Positions 42,107 through 51,283 of a stretch of 64,000 bases of DNA are shown here, piece by piece. The notes under the pieces were generated by a model. That model saw only the letters and a list, made by a program, of their open reading frames with translations. It did no database searches and was not told the DNA's origin. Origin of the DNA: Glycomyces sp. YM15 (GTDB lineage Bacteria > Actinomycetota > Actinomycetes > Mycobacteriales > Micromonosporaceae); NCBI RefSeq assembly GCF_016918015.1, contig NZ_JAERMK010000012.1:62001-126000 (forward strand). Reading direction: 5' to 3'. Within the stretch, counting starts at the first letter, position 1; each line of letters starts with the position of its first letter. Made by a program: the position numbers and the translations under genes.

Positions 42107-42874
42107 GTGAAACTCGAACGCGTCGACTACGACCGCACACAGCACGCCGGATACGCGAAAGGCCGCAGGCTCCTTCCCGCGAGCCGCCGCACCTGGATCC
42201 GGGCCTTCCGCGAGCACGCCGGGAACCGGCGCATCGGCACCGTCCTCGACATCGGCTCCGGCACCGGGAGGTTCACACCCGCGCTGGCCGACGGGTTCGG
42301 GGCCGACGTGATCGGCGTCGAACCCTCGGTGCGGATGCGGGAGGTCGCCCACATCGAGTCCTCGCACCCGCTCGTCACCTACGTGCCCGGCCACGCCGCG
42401 GACCTGCCGCTCGACGACGCGAGCGCCGACCTGGCGCTGATGTTCCTCGTCTGGCACCACGTGCCCGACCGGCCCGCCGCGGCGCGGGAGCTGGCGCGGG
42501 TCCTCGCGCCTGGCGCGCGGCTGCTCATGGCGACCACGCTCTCGGACCGCCTCAAGGAGCTGCTGCTCTACCGGTACTTCCCGCGGACGCGGGACATCGA
42601 CGCCGAAGTGTTCCCCACCCTGGAGGAGACCGTGGGCGTGTTCGCCGAGGCCGGGTTCGCGCACTCGGCGCTCACCGAGGTCCACCACCGCTCGGCCGAC
42701 AGCCTCACCGAGTACGCGGGGCGGCAGCGGATGCGGGCGCTGTCGGTCTACGAGCACCTCCGCGACGACGAGTTCCGGGAAGGCCTCGCGGCGCTGGAAG
42801 CGGACGCGGCCGCGGAGACCACGCCCCAAGCGGTCGAATCCGAATGCGACCTGCTCGTGTTCACGCGACGGTGA
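42107..42874 (+). CDS. SAM-dependent methyltransferase
   Basis: This 255-residue class I methyltransferase starts with the conserved YDRTQHAGYAKGR. The SAM loop is VLDIGSGTGRFTPALAD, with VIGVEPSVRMREVA, and SADLALMFLVWHHVPDRP as motif IV. The substrate is probably a small molecule. It is unrelated to the tandem pair at 17601-19041 beyond the common fold. Confidence 0.88.
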   Translation: MKLERVDYDRTQHAGYAKGRRLLPASRRTWIRAFREHAGNRRIGTVLDIGSGTGRFTPALADGFGADVIGVEPSVRMREVAHIESSHPLVTYVPGHAADLPLDDASADLALMFLVWHHVPDRPAAARELARVLAPGARLLMATTLSDRLKELLLYRYFPRTRDIDAEVFPTLEETVGVFAEAGFAHSALTEVHHRSADSLTEYAGRQRMRALSVYEHLRDDEFREGLAALEADAAAETTPQAVESECDLLVFTRR

Positions 42875-42904
42875 ACGGCCGCAGCAGCTTCGAGCGGAGC
42901 GACG

Positions 42905-43041
42905 GCACCGCACAGGTGACATGCCGCGGTGGAGCGGTGCGAACGACACCGATATCGGCTGCGGCGCATGACGTATCACCGCCGCTCGCCGAGGACGCCG
43001 AACCGATCGCCGCCGGTGGCACATGACATGCCACCGGCGGC
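42905..43041. terminator. Cluster of three hairpins between convergent genes
   Basis: Hairpin a is GCACCGC/GCGGTGC (42905-42940). Hairpin b is GCGGCG/CGCCGC with loop CATGACGTATCAC (42961-42985). Hairpin c has perfect 13-bp arms GCCGCCGGTGGCA and its complement with loop CATGACA (43009-43041). Each loop carries a GTGAC/ATGACA-type dispersed motif. Hairpin c probably terminates the response-regulator transcript. Confidence 0.7.
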
Positions 43042-43065
43042 CGACGACTGCGAGACGGCCGGGGT

Positions 43066-43740
43066 TCAGGGGCCGTCGGGGGTGACCAGGCCGGTGTTGT
43101 AGGCGAAGATGACCGCCTGCACCCGGTCGCGGGCGCCGATCTTGGCGAGGATGCGGCCCACGTGGGTCTTCACCGTCGACTCGGCGAGGTGGAACCGCTC
43201 GGCGATCTCGGTGTTGTTCCATCCCCGTCCGATCGCCGTCAGCACCTCCTTCTCCCGCTCGGTCAGGACCTCCAGCCGTTCGGCCGTCACCGAGGCGTCC
43301 CCCTCGCTCTCGACCGGCAGCTGATCGGCGAAGCGGTCGAGCAGCCGCCGCGTCAGCTTCGGCGCGACCACCGCATCCCCCGCGGCCACCACCCGGATGC
43401 CCGCGAGCAGCTCCTCCGGCTGGGCGTCCTTGACCAGGAACCCGCTCGCACCGGCCCGCAGCGCCGCGAACGCGTACTCGTCGAGATCGAACGTGGTCAG
43501 CACCAGCACACGACTGCGACCGCCCGCGGCGATGATCCGCCGCGTCGCCTCGATCCCGTCCACGCCAGGCATGCGCACGTCCATGAGCACCACATCCGGT
43601 CCCAGCTCCGTCGCGCGCCGCACCGCGTCAGCCCCGTTGTCGGCCTCCCCGAGCACCACGAGATCCGGCTGGCTCTCCACCAGCATCCGGAATCCCATGC
43701 GCTGCAGCGGATGGTCGTCCACGATCAACAACGTGGTCAC
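43066..43740 (-). CDS. NarL/LuxR-type response regulator
   Basis: This 224-residue regulator has a receiver domain with phospho-acceptor Asp54 in VVLMDVRMPGVDG and the acidic pair at VDDH. The C-terminal LuxR helix-turn-helix (LTEREKEVLTAIGRGWNNTE, then AESTVKTHVGRILAKIG) binds DNA. The GTG overlaps the kinase stop (GTGA). It probably controls the adjacent ABC exporter genes or itself. Confidence 0.94.
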   Translation of the reverse strand: MTTLLIVDDHPLQRMGFRMLVESQPDLVVLGEADNGADAVRRATELGPDVVLMDVRMPGVDGIEATRRIIAAGGRSRVLVLTTFDLDEYAFAALRAGASGFLVKDAQPEELLAGIRVVAAGDAVVAPKLTRRLLDRFADQLPVESEGDASVTAERLEVLTEREKEVLTAIGRGWNNTEIAERFHLAESTVKTHVGRILAKIGARDRVQAVIFAYNTGLVTPDGP

Positions 43741-44948
43741 CGGCGCTCCTCTCCATCCCTGGGAAGCCACAAGGCGACCCGCCAACCCCCGAGCGCCTCG
43801 GGACCGGCCGCCATCGTGCCGCCGAAGGCCGCCGCCCGCTCCGACAAGCCTGCCAGACCACGGGCCGTACCGGCCTCGTCCACCCGGTTCCCGGTGTTGT
43901 GCACCGTGACGGAGAGCCCGGAGTCCCGATACTCGATCGTGACCGTCGCCCGCCTCACACCCCTCGCGTGCTTCAGCACGTTCGTCAGCGACTCCTGCAC
44001 CGTCCGGTACACCGCCAGCTGCTGGTTCTCCGACAACGGCAGCGGCTCGCCCGTCACGGTCACCGTCACCGGCAGCCCCGCCTCCCGGACCCGCTGGATC
44101 AGCGCGTCCAGATCCGACAGTCCCGGCTGCGGCGCGAGCTCCAGCTCCCCGCCCTCCTCCGCCTTGAGCACCGACAGGACCCGGCGCAGCTCGCCCAGCG
44201 CCTCCCGGCTCGTGCGCCCGATCGCCTCGAGCGCCTCCTTCGCCTTCTCCGGCGCGGCGGTCGCGGCGTACGCGCCCCCGTCCGCGAGCGCGTTGATCAC
44301 CGCCAGGTTGTGCCCGATGATGTCGTGCATCTCCCGCGCGATCCGGTTCCGCTCCTCCGTGACCGCCTGCTGCGCGGCCTGGTCGCGAGCCGAGTGCTGG
44401 AACTCCCGGCGGGTGCGCACCAGCATCGCCACCGCCACGATGAGCCCGAAGTAGAGGAACGTCGGCACGAAGAGCCCCAGAAAGCTCCCGACCGTCTGGT
44501 CATAGTTGACGAACCAGTCGACCAGCGAGGGCGCCACCGACACCGCCGCCGCCCACCACAGGAGCCTCAGCGGACGGCGCAGTACCAGGTTGTACAGCAC
44601 CACCGTGAACGACAGCGCACCCGCCGTACCGACGAACCCCGCCGTCTCATCGATGGTCAAGCCGAGCGGGATCATGATCGCCAGCGGCACGAACTGACTG
44701 AGCAGCACCGCGAACGGATACCGGCGCCGCCAGATCGTCGGCACCATGAGCATGACCACCAGAAGCGCCTGGATCAGCGGATACTGCACCCGGAACTCGG
44801 CTACGGCGATGCCCACCAGCCCCACGCACCCGCCGGCGGTGAAGAGGAAGATCGGGAAGAGATTCCAAAGCAGCGGATGCCGGGAGTCGAACTCCAGCAT
44901 CCGCTGCCACACCCCGCGCTTGCGGGTGACGCCCACGGCCTCGGTCAC
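43737..44948 (-). CDS. NarL-type sensor histidine kinase
   Basis: This 403-residue kinase has five to six membrane helices (about residues 28-180). The HisKA_3 domain contains EERNRIAREMHDIIGHNLAV with the phospho-His. The HATPase domain has VYRTVQESLTNVLKHARG and a GLAGLSERAAAFGG G-box. It likely senses a membrane or envelope signal and phosphorylates the overlapping regulator. The gene starts at GTG, 10 bases after the ABC permease stop. Confidence 0.93.
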   Translation of the reverse strand: MTEAVGVTRKRGVWQRMLEFDSRHPLLWNLFPIFLFTAGGCVGLVGIAVAEFRVQYPLIQALLVVMLMVPTIWRRRYPFAVLLSQFVPLAIMIPLGLTIDETAGFVGTAGALSFTVVLYNLVLRRPLRLLWWAAAVSVAPSLVDWFVNYDQTVGSFLGLFVPTFLYFGLIVAVAMLVRTRREFQHSARDQAAQQAVTEERNRIAREMHDIIGHNLAVINALADGGAYAATAAPEKAKEALEAIGRTSREALGELRRVLSVLKAEEGGELELAPQPGLSDLDALIQRVREAGLPVTVTVTGEPLPLSENQQLAVYRTVQESLTNVLKHARGVRRATVTIEYRDSGLSVTVHNTGNRVDEAGTARGLAGLSERAAAFGGTMAAGPEALGGWRVALWLPRDGEERR

Positions 44949-44958
44949 GAGGACATGC

Positions 44959-45780
44959 TCACACGTCGCGGCGCTTGAGCAGCACGCCCGCCAGTCCGTA
45001 AGTGACGACGAGCCAGATGCCCATCCACAACCACGACTCGCCCACCGACAGGTTCGCCCCGGTCGGGTCGACCAGGAGGAGCGTGTTGGGCACGTTGCCC
45101 GGCGCGTACGGCGTCACCTCGGCGACCCAGTTCCACGGCAGCAGCGTCGCCAGCTGCGGCAGGATCATGATCACGCCGATGTAGAACCCGATCGAACCCG
45201 CCGAATTGCGCAGGATCGAGCCGATGCCGAGCGCCAACAGCGCCAGGTACACGATCATCGCCGCGTACCCCAGCAGCGCCCGGAGCACGCCCTCGTCGGC
45301 GAGCGACACGCCGCCCAGGTCCGTACCCGAGAAGATCGCCTGCGTCATGAAGAACGTCAGGAACACCATGACGCCGAACAGGACCGCGACCACAGCCCCG
45401 TACACGGCGGCCTTCGCCCACAGCACCGGGACGCGCTTGGGCGCGGCCGACATGGTGGAGCGGATCGACCCGGTCGAGTACTCTCCCGTGACCGTGAGGA
45501 TGCCGAGCACCGCCACGAACACCGAGGCGAGCGCGATCCCCGCCATAGAGAAATCGAGCGCCGCCCCCGCACCGCCCAACGCCTGGTCGCTCGGCACACT
45601 GGACGCGATGAGCGCGCCCAGGCCGGCGCTGAACACGACCGCGCACAGCAGCACGATCCACGTCGAACGCAGCGACCACAGCTTCGTCCACTCCGAGCGC
45701 AGCAGACCCGCCGCACTGAGCTTGTAGTGCACCGGCGGCGTGTAGGCCGCGGGGCGGTCGGTCATCACAGCGGCGGTCAT
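44959..45780 (-). CDS. ABC-2-type transporter permease
   Basis: This 273-residue membrane protein has about six helices. A cytosolic start carries SEWTKLWSLRSTWIVLL, a hallmark of drug/bacitracin-type exporters, and TGEYSTGSIRSTMSAAPKR follows the second helix. It pairs with the ATPase upstream (ATGA overlap) and the two-component system downstream, the typical layout of an antibiotic-response exporter. Confidence 0.92.
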   Translation of the reverse strand: MTAAVMTDRPAAYTPPVHYKLSAAGLLRSEWTKLWSLRSTWIVLLCAVVFSAGLGALIASSVPSDQALGGAGAALDFSMAGIALASVFVAVLGILTVTGEYSTGSIRSTMSAAPKRVPVLWAKAAVYGAVVAVLFGVMVFLTFFMTQAIFSGTDLGGVSLADEGVLRALLGYAAMIVYLALLALGIGSILRNSAGSIGFYIGVIMILPQLATLLPWNWVAEVTPYAPGNVPNTLLLVDPTGANLSVGESWLWMGIWLVVTYGLAGVLLKRRDV

Positions 45781-46697
45781 CGGTTCGCCCCTTCACTGGT
45801 CTGGCGGTACTCGACCGCGTCGGCGGTCAACTGCATGAACGCGTCCTCAAGGGACCCGCGGTCGGTGCGCAGCTCGTGCAGCACCAAGCCGTGCGCGGCC
45901 GCGGTCTGGCCGACGACGGCGGCCTCGGTCCCCGTCACCTCCAACACCCCGCGCTCCGGGCTCGCCACGGAGATCCCGGGCCCGGCCAGGCTCTCGGCCA
46001 GACGCGCCGCATCGGGCGAGACCACCCGCACGCGCGCCTGCCCGTTGCCGGACACGAACGCGTCCACCGTGGTGTCGGCCAGGAGCCTGCCCTGCCCGAT
46101 CACGACCAGGTGCTCGGCCGTCTGCGCCAGCTCGCTCATGAGGTGCGAGGACAGGAACACCGTGCGGCCCTCGGCAGCGAGGCCCTTGAGCAGCAGGCGG
46201 ATCCACTTCACGCCGTCCGGGTCGAGGCCGTTCACCGGCTCGTCCAGGATCAGCACGGCCGGGTCGCCGAGGAGCGCGACCGCGATGCCCAGGCGCTGGC
46301 CCATGCCGAGGCTGAAGCCGCCGACGCGCTTGCCGGCGACCTCGTGGAGGCCGACGAGGTCGATGACCTCGGTGACGCGTCGCTTCGGGATGCCGTGGGT
46401 GCGGGCGAGGGCCAGGAGGTGCTTGTAGGCGCTGCGCCCGGCGTGGACGGACTTGGCCTCGAGCAGCGCGCCGACCTCGGTGAGGGGCGAGCGGAACTCG
46501 GAGTAGTGCCTCCCGTTGACCCGGGCGAGGCCGCTGGTGGGTGCGTCAAGGCCCACGATGGCGCGCATCGTGGTGGACTTCCCGGCGCCGTTGGGGCCCA
46601 GGAAGCCGGTGACGACGCCGGGTTTGACGGTGAACGTCAGATCGTCCACGGCGGTCTTCTTGCCGTAGCGCTTCGTCAAGTGCTCGATCTCGATCAT
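45777..46697 (-). CDS. ABC exporter ATP-binding protein
   Basis: This 306-residue ATPase has Walker A GPNGAGKST, a divergent signature FSLGMGQRLGIA (LSGGQ replaced by SLGMG, normal for this subfamily), Walker B LILDEPVNGLDP and a C-terminal extension of about 80 residues. It drives the adjacent permease. The ATG lies 7 bases from TAGCGT, so the message is probably leaderless. Confidence 0.93.
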   Translation of the reverse strand: MIEIEHLTKRYGKKTAVDDLTFTVKPGVVTGFLGPNGAGKSTTMRAIVGLDAPTSGLARVNGRHYSEFRSPLTEVGALLEAKSVHAGRSAYKHLLALARTHGIPKRRVTEVIDLVGLHEVAGKRVGGFSLGMGQRLGIAVALLGDPAVLILDEPVNGLDPDGVKWIRLLLKGLAAEGRTVFLSSHLMSELAQTAEHLVVIGQGRLLADTTVDAFVSGNGQARVRVVSPDAARLAESLAGPGISVASPERGVLEVTGTEAAVVGQTAAAHGLVLHELRTDRGSLEDAFMQLTADAVEYRQTSEGANR

Positions 46698-46704
46698 GCA
46701 CCGA

Positions 46705-46710
46705 ACGCTA
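46705..46710 (-). promoter_or_regulatory. -10 box (TAGCGT), leaderless ABC exporter operon
   Basis: On the minus strand TAGCGT is followed by 7 bases and ATG 46697. The same operon holds the permease, kinase and response regulator. Confidence 0.5.
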
Positions 46711-46936
46711 CGGCGCGCCGAGCGGCGCATCATCCGTTTCAGGAGCGAACTTCGGGGACGTGAGTGGTACCCAAGTACTACGACTTCTGGCCGGGCGGGC
46801 ACGGCGCCGACGGGAATCAGCGGAAAAACGCGTGACATGTCATATATTACTCGTGGCGGACCCCCGGAAATACCCTGACACACGGGTACGACGGTGATGG
46901 CCGGCGAACATGCGGCCCGGCCGTTCGGCCGGTTCG

Positions 46937-48715
46937 TCATTTCGCCTCGGCGTAGCTGTCGACCACCTTGGGCCGCAGCGGGATACGCACCGGCATGTCG
47001 CCGAAGAGGGTCCTCGTGGCGGCATCGGCTGCCTGCTCGATCACGGAGCCGACGGTCTCGGCGTGCTCGGCCGGGCAGTGGACCACGACCTCGTCGTGCA
47101 GGAAGAACACCAGTTCGCCGAGGCCGCGCTCGTGGAGCTCACGCCGCAGCAGCGCCAGCAGCACGAGGGCCCACTCGGCGGCCGTGCCCTGCACGATGAA
47201 GTTCCTGGTGAAGCGCCCGCGACCGGTCGCAGCCCGCGTGCCGTCCTCGGAATTGAGGGTCTGCCACCAGCGCTCGCCCGGGGCGGGGACGGTCCGCCCG
47301 AGCCAGGTGCGGACCAGCCCGCCCTTCTCGCCGGTGCGCGCGGCCGACTCGACCCGGTGGAACGCGGCCGGAAACCGATCGCGCATGAGCTGCACCAGCT
47401 GCGCCGCATCCCCGGCCGTACCGCCGTACATCGCGGAGATGAGCGCGATCTTCGCCTTCGACCGCTCGCCGCCCAGTCGCGGCGCCAGCTCGGTGTACAG
47501 GTCGTCGGCGGCCGTGGCGGCGATCATCGCCTGGTCGCCGCTGATGGCCGCGAGCAGCCGCGGCTCCAGCTGCGCGGCGTCGGCCGCGACGAGCTTCCAA
47601 CCGGGCTCGGCCCGGATCGCCTCCCGCACCGCGTGGGGGAGCTGCAGGGCTCCGCCGCCGTCGGTGCCCCAGCGGCCCGTGTCGGCCCCGCCCACCGTGT
47701 AGACGGGCCGGAACCGCCCCCGGTCGGCGAGCGCCGGATCGGCCTCGGCCCCGGGCGCTCCCGTCCCGGAGACCCAGGCGTCCGCCCAGTTCCAGCCGAA
47801 GGCCGACCACACCCGCGCGTGCTCGCGGTAGACCTTGAGCGCCTCCACGGCAGGGTGGTCGACCGAGGCCAGCTCCCACGAGTGCGTGTTCTTCACGTCG
47901 AGCCCGGCCGCGTGGAACGCCGCGAGGACCTGCTTCGTCGAATCGGGGTTGAGCTGGTGCCCGAACGCGTCGACCACCTGGTCCGCCAGCGCCTGCAGCT
48001 TCCTGGGTCGCATGCCCTTCGCGGGGCGGGGCCCGAGCAGGTCGCGCAGGAGCCGGTCGTGCACGCCGCGGTCGAAGGGGACGCCGGTGCGGCTCATCTC
48101 GGCGGCCACCAGTGCGCCGGCGGATTCGGCCGCGAGCAGCATGCCCAGGCCCGGCATCGCGGCCGCGGCGGTCCGGCGGCGCTGGTCGAGCCAGGTCGCC
48201 TGCAGACGGACGAGGAGGGCGGGGCCGTCGACGGGTTCGGGCTCGCGCTCGAAGAGCGTCCCGGCGTCGGGGTCGGACTCCGCGGTGACGGCAGGCGGTT
48301 CGCGGCCCTCGACTCGGGAGAGGATGCGCTCGGCGAGGCGCAGGTCGCGGCAGCGGTCGAGTCGAGCTCCGGCCTGCAGCAGCGGCGGGTAGTCGTGTGC
48401 GGCGTCGGCGAGGACCCAGCGCGGCGCCTCGGGGTGGCGGTGGCCGAAGTCGGACCGGTCGGCCCCCGGCTCGCCGGGCCGGTAGCCGTCGGACCGTTCG
48501 TGAGCGGCGACGTCGGCGCGGGCGCCGGTGGCAGTATGCGCCGCGCTGTCGGCCTTGTCTCTGGTCGCGGTGCCGCCCGAGTCGGGCCTGCGGCGCGCTT
48601 CGGCCTCGATCGCGGTCACCGCGGCCGCCAAGTCGTCGTGGTACGTGACGGCACCGCCGGGCAGGGGCATCGTCCACCCCTCCCCGCCGCGACCGTGCAC
48701 GAGTGCGACCTCCAT
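46937..48715 (-). CDS. Pol I-like DNA polymerase (bifunctional 3'-5' exonuclease/polymerase family)
   Basis: This 592-residue family A polymerase lacks a 5' nuclease domain. The N-terminal third is a shortened, apparently degenerate exonuclease-like region interrupted by a low-complexity stretch (about 40-95). The polymerase has motif A AADAAQLEPR (about 376-385, catalytic Asp kept but DYSQIELR changed), the O-helix region KAKIALISAMYGGTAG, and motif C FLHDEVVV (about 538-545). A housekeeping PolA would be about 900 residues, so this is an accessory enzyme, possibly for repair. Confidence 0.85.
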   Translation of the reverse strand: MEVALVHGRGGEGWTMPLPGGAVTYHDDLAAAVTAIEAEARRRPDSGGTATRDKADSAAHTATGARADVAAHERSDGYRPGEPGADRSDFGHRHPEAPRWVLADAAHDYPPLLQAGARLDRCRDLRLAERILSRVEGREPPAVTAESDPDAGTLFEREPEPVDGPALLVRLQATWLDQRRRTAAAAMPGLGMLLAAESAGALVAAEMSRTGVPFDRGVHDRLLRDLLGPRPAKGMRPRKLQALADQVVDAFGHQLNPDSTKQVLAAFHAAGLDVKNTHSWELASVDHPAVEALKVYREHARVWSAFGWNWADAWVSGTGAPGAEADPALADRGRFRPVYTVGGADTGRWGTDGGGALQLPHAVREAIRAEPGWKLVAADAAQLEPRLLAAISGDQAMIAATAADDLYTELAPRLGGERSKAKIALISAMYGGTAGDAAQLVQLMRDRFPAAFHRVESAARTGEKGGLVRTWLGRTVPAPGERWWQTLNSEDGTRAATGRGRFTRNFIVQGTAAEWALVLLALLRRELHERGLGELVFFLHDEVVVHCPAEHAETVGSVIEQAADAATRTLFGDMPVRIPLRPKVVDSYAEAK

Positions 48716-48845
48716 GGCTCAAGTCCACCATGCGCCACCGACATCCCGCCCGATCCGAGCGCGCCGGAGGCGGTTCGTCCCGGCCGTGCCGCTTCCATGC
48801 GAGGTAGATAGGAATCCCGCTCACATTCCTGCGGTTCCGGTTCGC

Positions 48846-48917
48846 GTCGTACCCCCATGTCAGGGTGCTACCGGGGCTCGCTGATCGGGTGGTACGTGAT
48901 ATGTCACATAGCATCGC
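48846..48917 (+). repeat. 72-bp dispersed repeat, copy B
   Basis: This block matches 34472-34543 at about four in five positions. It runs from GTCGTACCC to GTGATATGTCAC and ATAGCAT. The left part has spacing reminiscent of PafBC-type promoters (TGTCG, 12 bases, then CAGGGT) but lacks the TA of the -10. It lies between divergent genes. Confidence 0.7.
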
Positions 48918-48986
48918 AGATCAGGACCGGGCCGGCCAGAGAGGACAGTAGACATACTTTCGCGTCCTTCCGGGTAACCGGAGCGC

Positions 48987-49130
48987 ATGGCATTGATTCT
49001 GTGGATCCTCGCGGTCCTTCTCGTGGTGTACGGCATCTTCATGATCTTCCGCGGCCAGGTCATCCTGGGCATCGTGGTGATCATCGTCGGCCTTCTGGTC
49101 GGCCCCGGCGGAGTGAGCGTCTTCACCTAG
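48987..49130 (+). CDS. GPGG-motif small membrane protein
   Basis: This 47-residue protein has two hydrophobic segments (LILWILAVLLVVYGIFMIF and VILGIVVIIVGLLV) and the closing motif GPGG followed by VSVFT. This is the signature of a widespread actinobacterial small membrane protein family of unknown function. CCGGAG lies 5 bases before the ATG. Confidence 0.85.
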   Translation: MALILWILAVLLVVYGIFMIFRGQVILGIVVIIVGLLVGPGGVSVFT

Positions 49131-49277
49131 CCGGACTGCCGGCGGCGGTACCCGGCATGCGGCCGGCCGCCGCCGCCCAGCACCGCGCTCGATCGCCGCT
49201 CCTCGACGGTGCGCGACCAGCCGGGAAGATCGCGCTAGCCGCGTCACGCGGTCGCGGCTCCAGCGCACGCCCCGCCG

Positions 49278-50321
49278 CTACGCGGACTCGCGGACCACCA
49301 GCTCCGTGGGAAGGATCTGGAGCGGTTCGACCTCATGACCTTCCAAGAGGCGCAGCATGGTCCGGGCCATGCTGCGGCCGATCTCCGCGATCGGCTGCCG
49401 CACCGTCGTCAACGGCGGATCGCAGTACGTCGCCAGCGCGATGTCGTCGAACCCGACCACCGCCACGTCGCCGGGCACGCTCCGGCCCGCTTCCCGCAGC
49501 GCCTGGAGGGCGCCGTGCGCCATGAGGTCCGACGCGACGAACACCGCGTCGAGGTCCGGTTCGTCCGCGAGCAGCTGCCGCATCCCCGCATGCCCCGATT
49601 CGGCCGTGAAATCGCCGACCGCGACGATCGCGCGGCGGTCCGCGTCCGCGAGCGCCTGCCGGTAGCCGTCGAGGCGCGCCCGACCCGCCACCATGTCCTG
49701 CGGCCCCGCGACCGTTGCGATGCGCTTGCGGCCCTTGGCGAGCAGGAACTCCACCGCGGCCCGCACGCCGCCGACGTGGTCGACGTCGATGCACGGAGCG
49801 GCCAGATGCGGCAGCCCGTTGCACACCACCGGGACGCCGCGCCGCATCATCAGCTCGGGCAGCAGGTCGGTGTCGTGCAGCGAGGCGAACATGACGCCGT
49901 CGACGTGCCCGCCGACCGCGTACCGCTCGGCCCGCGACCGCGCCTCCGCCGAACCGGTCGTGAGGAGCACCAGGAGCTTGCCGGCCGCGTCGAGCTCGGC
50001 GGCCACGCCGCGGATCACGCTGGGGAAGAACTGGTCGTCCGAGAAGACGCGGTTCGGCGACTCGGGCAGGATGAGCGCCACCGAATCGGTCCGGTGGGTC
50101 ACCAGGGAGCGCGCGGCGGCGTGCGGGACGTAGCCGAGCTCGGCCGCCGCCGCCTCGACAGCGCGCCGCAGGTCCTCGGCGACCGTGGTCTGCCCGTTGA
50201 CGACCCGCGAGACCGTCGCACGCGACACGCCCGCCCGCTCGGCGACCGCTTCCAACGTGGGCCGGCCGGTGCGGGGCCCCCGCACCGCCCCGCCGCCGGG
50301 CACCGCCTCCGCTCGCTGCAT
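49278..50321 (-). CDS. LacI-family transcriptional repressor
   Basis: This 347-residue regulator has an N-terminal helix-turn-helix (TLEAVAERAGVSRATVSRVV, then hinge-helix HAAARSLVTHRT) and a periplasmic-binding-like effector domain ending PLTTVRQPIAEIGRSMARTM. It is the last gene of the beta-glucan import operon. It very likely binds the GAGAGAGCGCTCTCTC palindromes at 53782 and 55463, and would be released by a beta-glucan oligosaccharide, by analogy with CebR/BglR. GGAGGAAGG precedes the ATG. Confidence 0.93.
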   Translation of the reverse strand: MQRAEAVPGGGAVRGPRTGRPTLEAVAERAGVSRATVSRVVNGQTTVAEDLRRAVEAAAAELGYVPHAAARSLVTHRTDSVALILPESPNRVFSDDQFFPSVIRGVAAELDAAGKLLVLLTTGSAEARSRAERYAVGGHVDGVMFASLHDTDLLPELMMRRGVPVVCNGLPHLAAPCIDVDHVGGVRAAVEFLLAKGRKRIATVAGPQDMVAGRARLDGYRQALADADRRAIVAVGDFTAESGHAGMRQLLADEPDLDAVFVASDLMAHGALQALREAGRSVPGDVAVVGFDDIALATYCDPPLTTVRQPIAEIGRSMARTMLRLLEGHEVEPLQILPTELVVRESA

Positions 50322-50338
50322 GCCTTCCTCCGTACGTC

Positions 50339-51283
50339 TCAGCCCTTGACCGCGCCCTGCATGATCCCGCTGATCATGTATTTGCCCAAGAGCGCGAACA
50401 CCGCCAGCAGAGGAAGCGTAGCCAGCATCGTCCCGGTCAGCACCAACGACTGGTCGGTGACGTACCCGCCGCTGAGCGTCGACAGCGCCACCTGCACGGT
50501 CTGCCGCTCGGGGCTCGACAGCACGATGAGCGGCCAGAGGTAGTCGTTCCACGAAGTCAGGAACGTGAGCACCCCGAGGACGACCGCAGCCGGCCTCGCG
50601 GCGGGCATGACGATCTGCCAGAAGATCCGGAACGTCGAGGCGCCGTCCATCCTGGCCGACTCGATGAGCGACCCGGGCAGCGCCCCGCGCAGGTACTGGG
50701 TCATGAAGAAGACCCCGAACGCGCTCACCAGGCCCGGCGCGATCACCGCCCACAGCGTGTCCGTCCACTCCAGTTCGATCATGAGCATGAACAGCGGGAT
50801 CACGCCCAACTGCACCGGCACCATCATCGTCGCGACCACCGTCACCAGCAGCGCCTTGGCGCCCTTGAACTCCAGTTTCGCGAACGCGAACCCCGCGAGC
50901 GTCGAGAAGAACACCACGGACGCGGTCACCGTGGCGCTGACGACCGCCGAGTTCCACAGCGCCGTGCCGAACGGCACCGTCGCGAAGACCCGTTCGACGT
51001 TCTCGACGAGGTTCGCCCCGGGCAGGACCGGCGGCGGGACCTGCGCGAGCGCCGAGTTGTCGCGGGAGGCGACCACGAAGCTGTAGTACAGCGGGAAGCC
51101 CGAGAAGAACAGCACCCCGACCAGCGTCAGGTAGACGAGCCGGCCGGGCTGCTCGCGCAGGGCGCGCATCCGGGCTCGTGCCCGACGGGCCGGCCGGCCC
51201 GGCAAGGCTGTGCGGCCGGCCCGTCGGGGGTCTGCGGAGGCGGGGGAGGACGTCGGCGCGGCGACGGTGGCGGGGCGGGTCAT
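50339..51283 (-). CDS. Sugar ABC transporter permease (MalG-type)
   Basis: This 314-residue permease has a long basic cytosolic N-terminus (about 45 residues), six helices and the EAA loop ESARMDGASTFRIFWQIVMP. Its ATG overlaps the partner's stop (ATGA). It forms a channel with the preceding permease for beta-gluco-oligosaccharides (inferred from the glucanase that shares its operator). Confidence 0.93.
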   Translation of the reverse strand: MTRPATVAAPTSSPASADPRRAGRTALPGRPARRARARMRALREQPGRLVYLTLVGVLFFSGFPLYYSFVVASRDNSALAQVPPPVLPGANLVENVERVFATVPFGTALWNSAVVSATVTASVVFFSTLAGFAFAKLEFKGAKALLVTVVATMMVPVQLGVIPLFMLMIELEWTDTLWAVIAPGLVSAFGVFFMTQYLRGALPGSLIESARMDGASTFRIFWQIVMPAARPAAVVLGVLTFLTSWNDYLWPLIVLSSPERQTVQVALSTLSGGYVTDQSLVLTGTMLATLPLLAVFALLGKYMISGIMQGAVKG

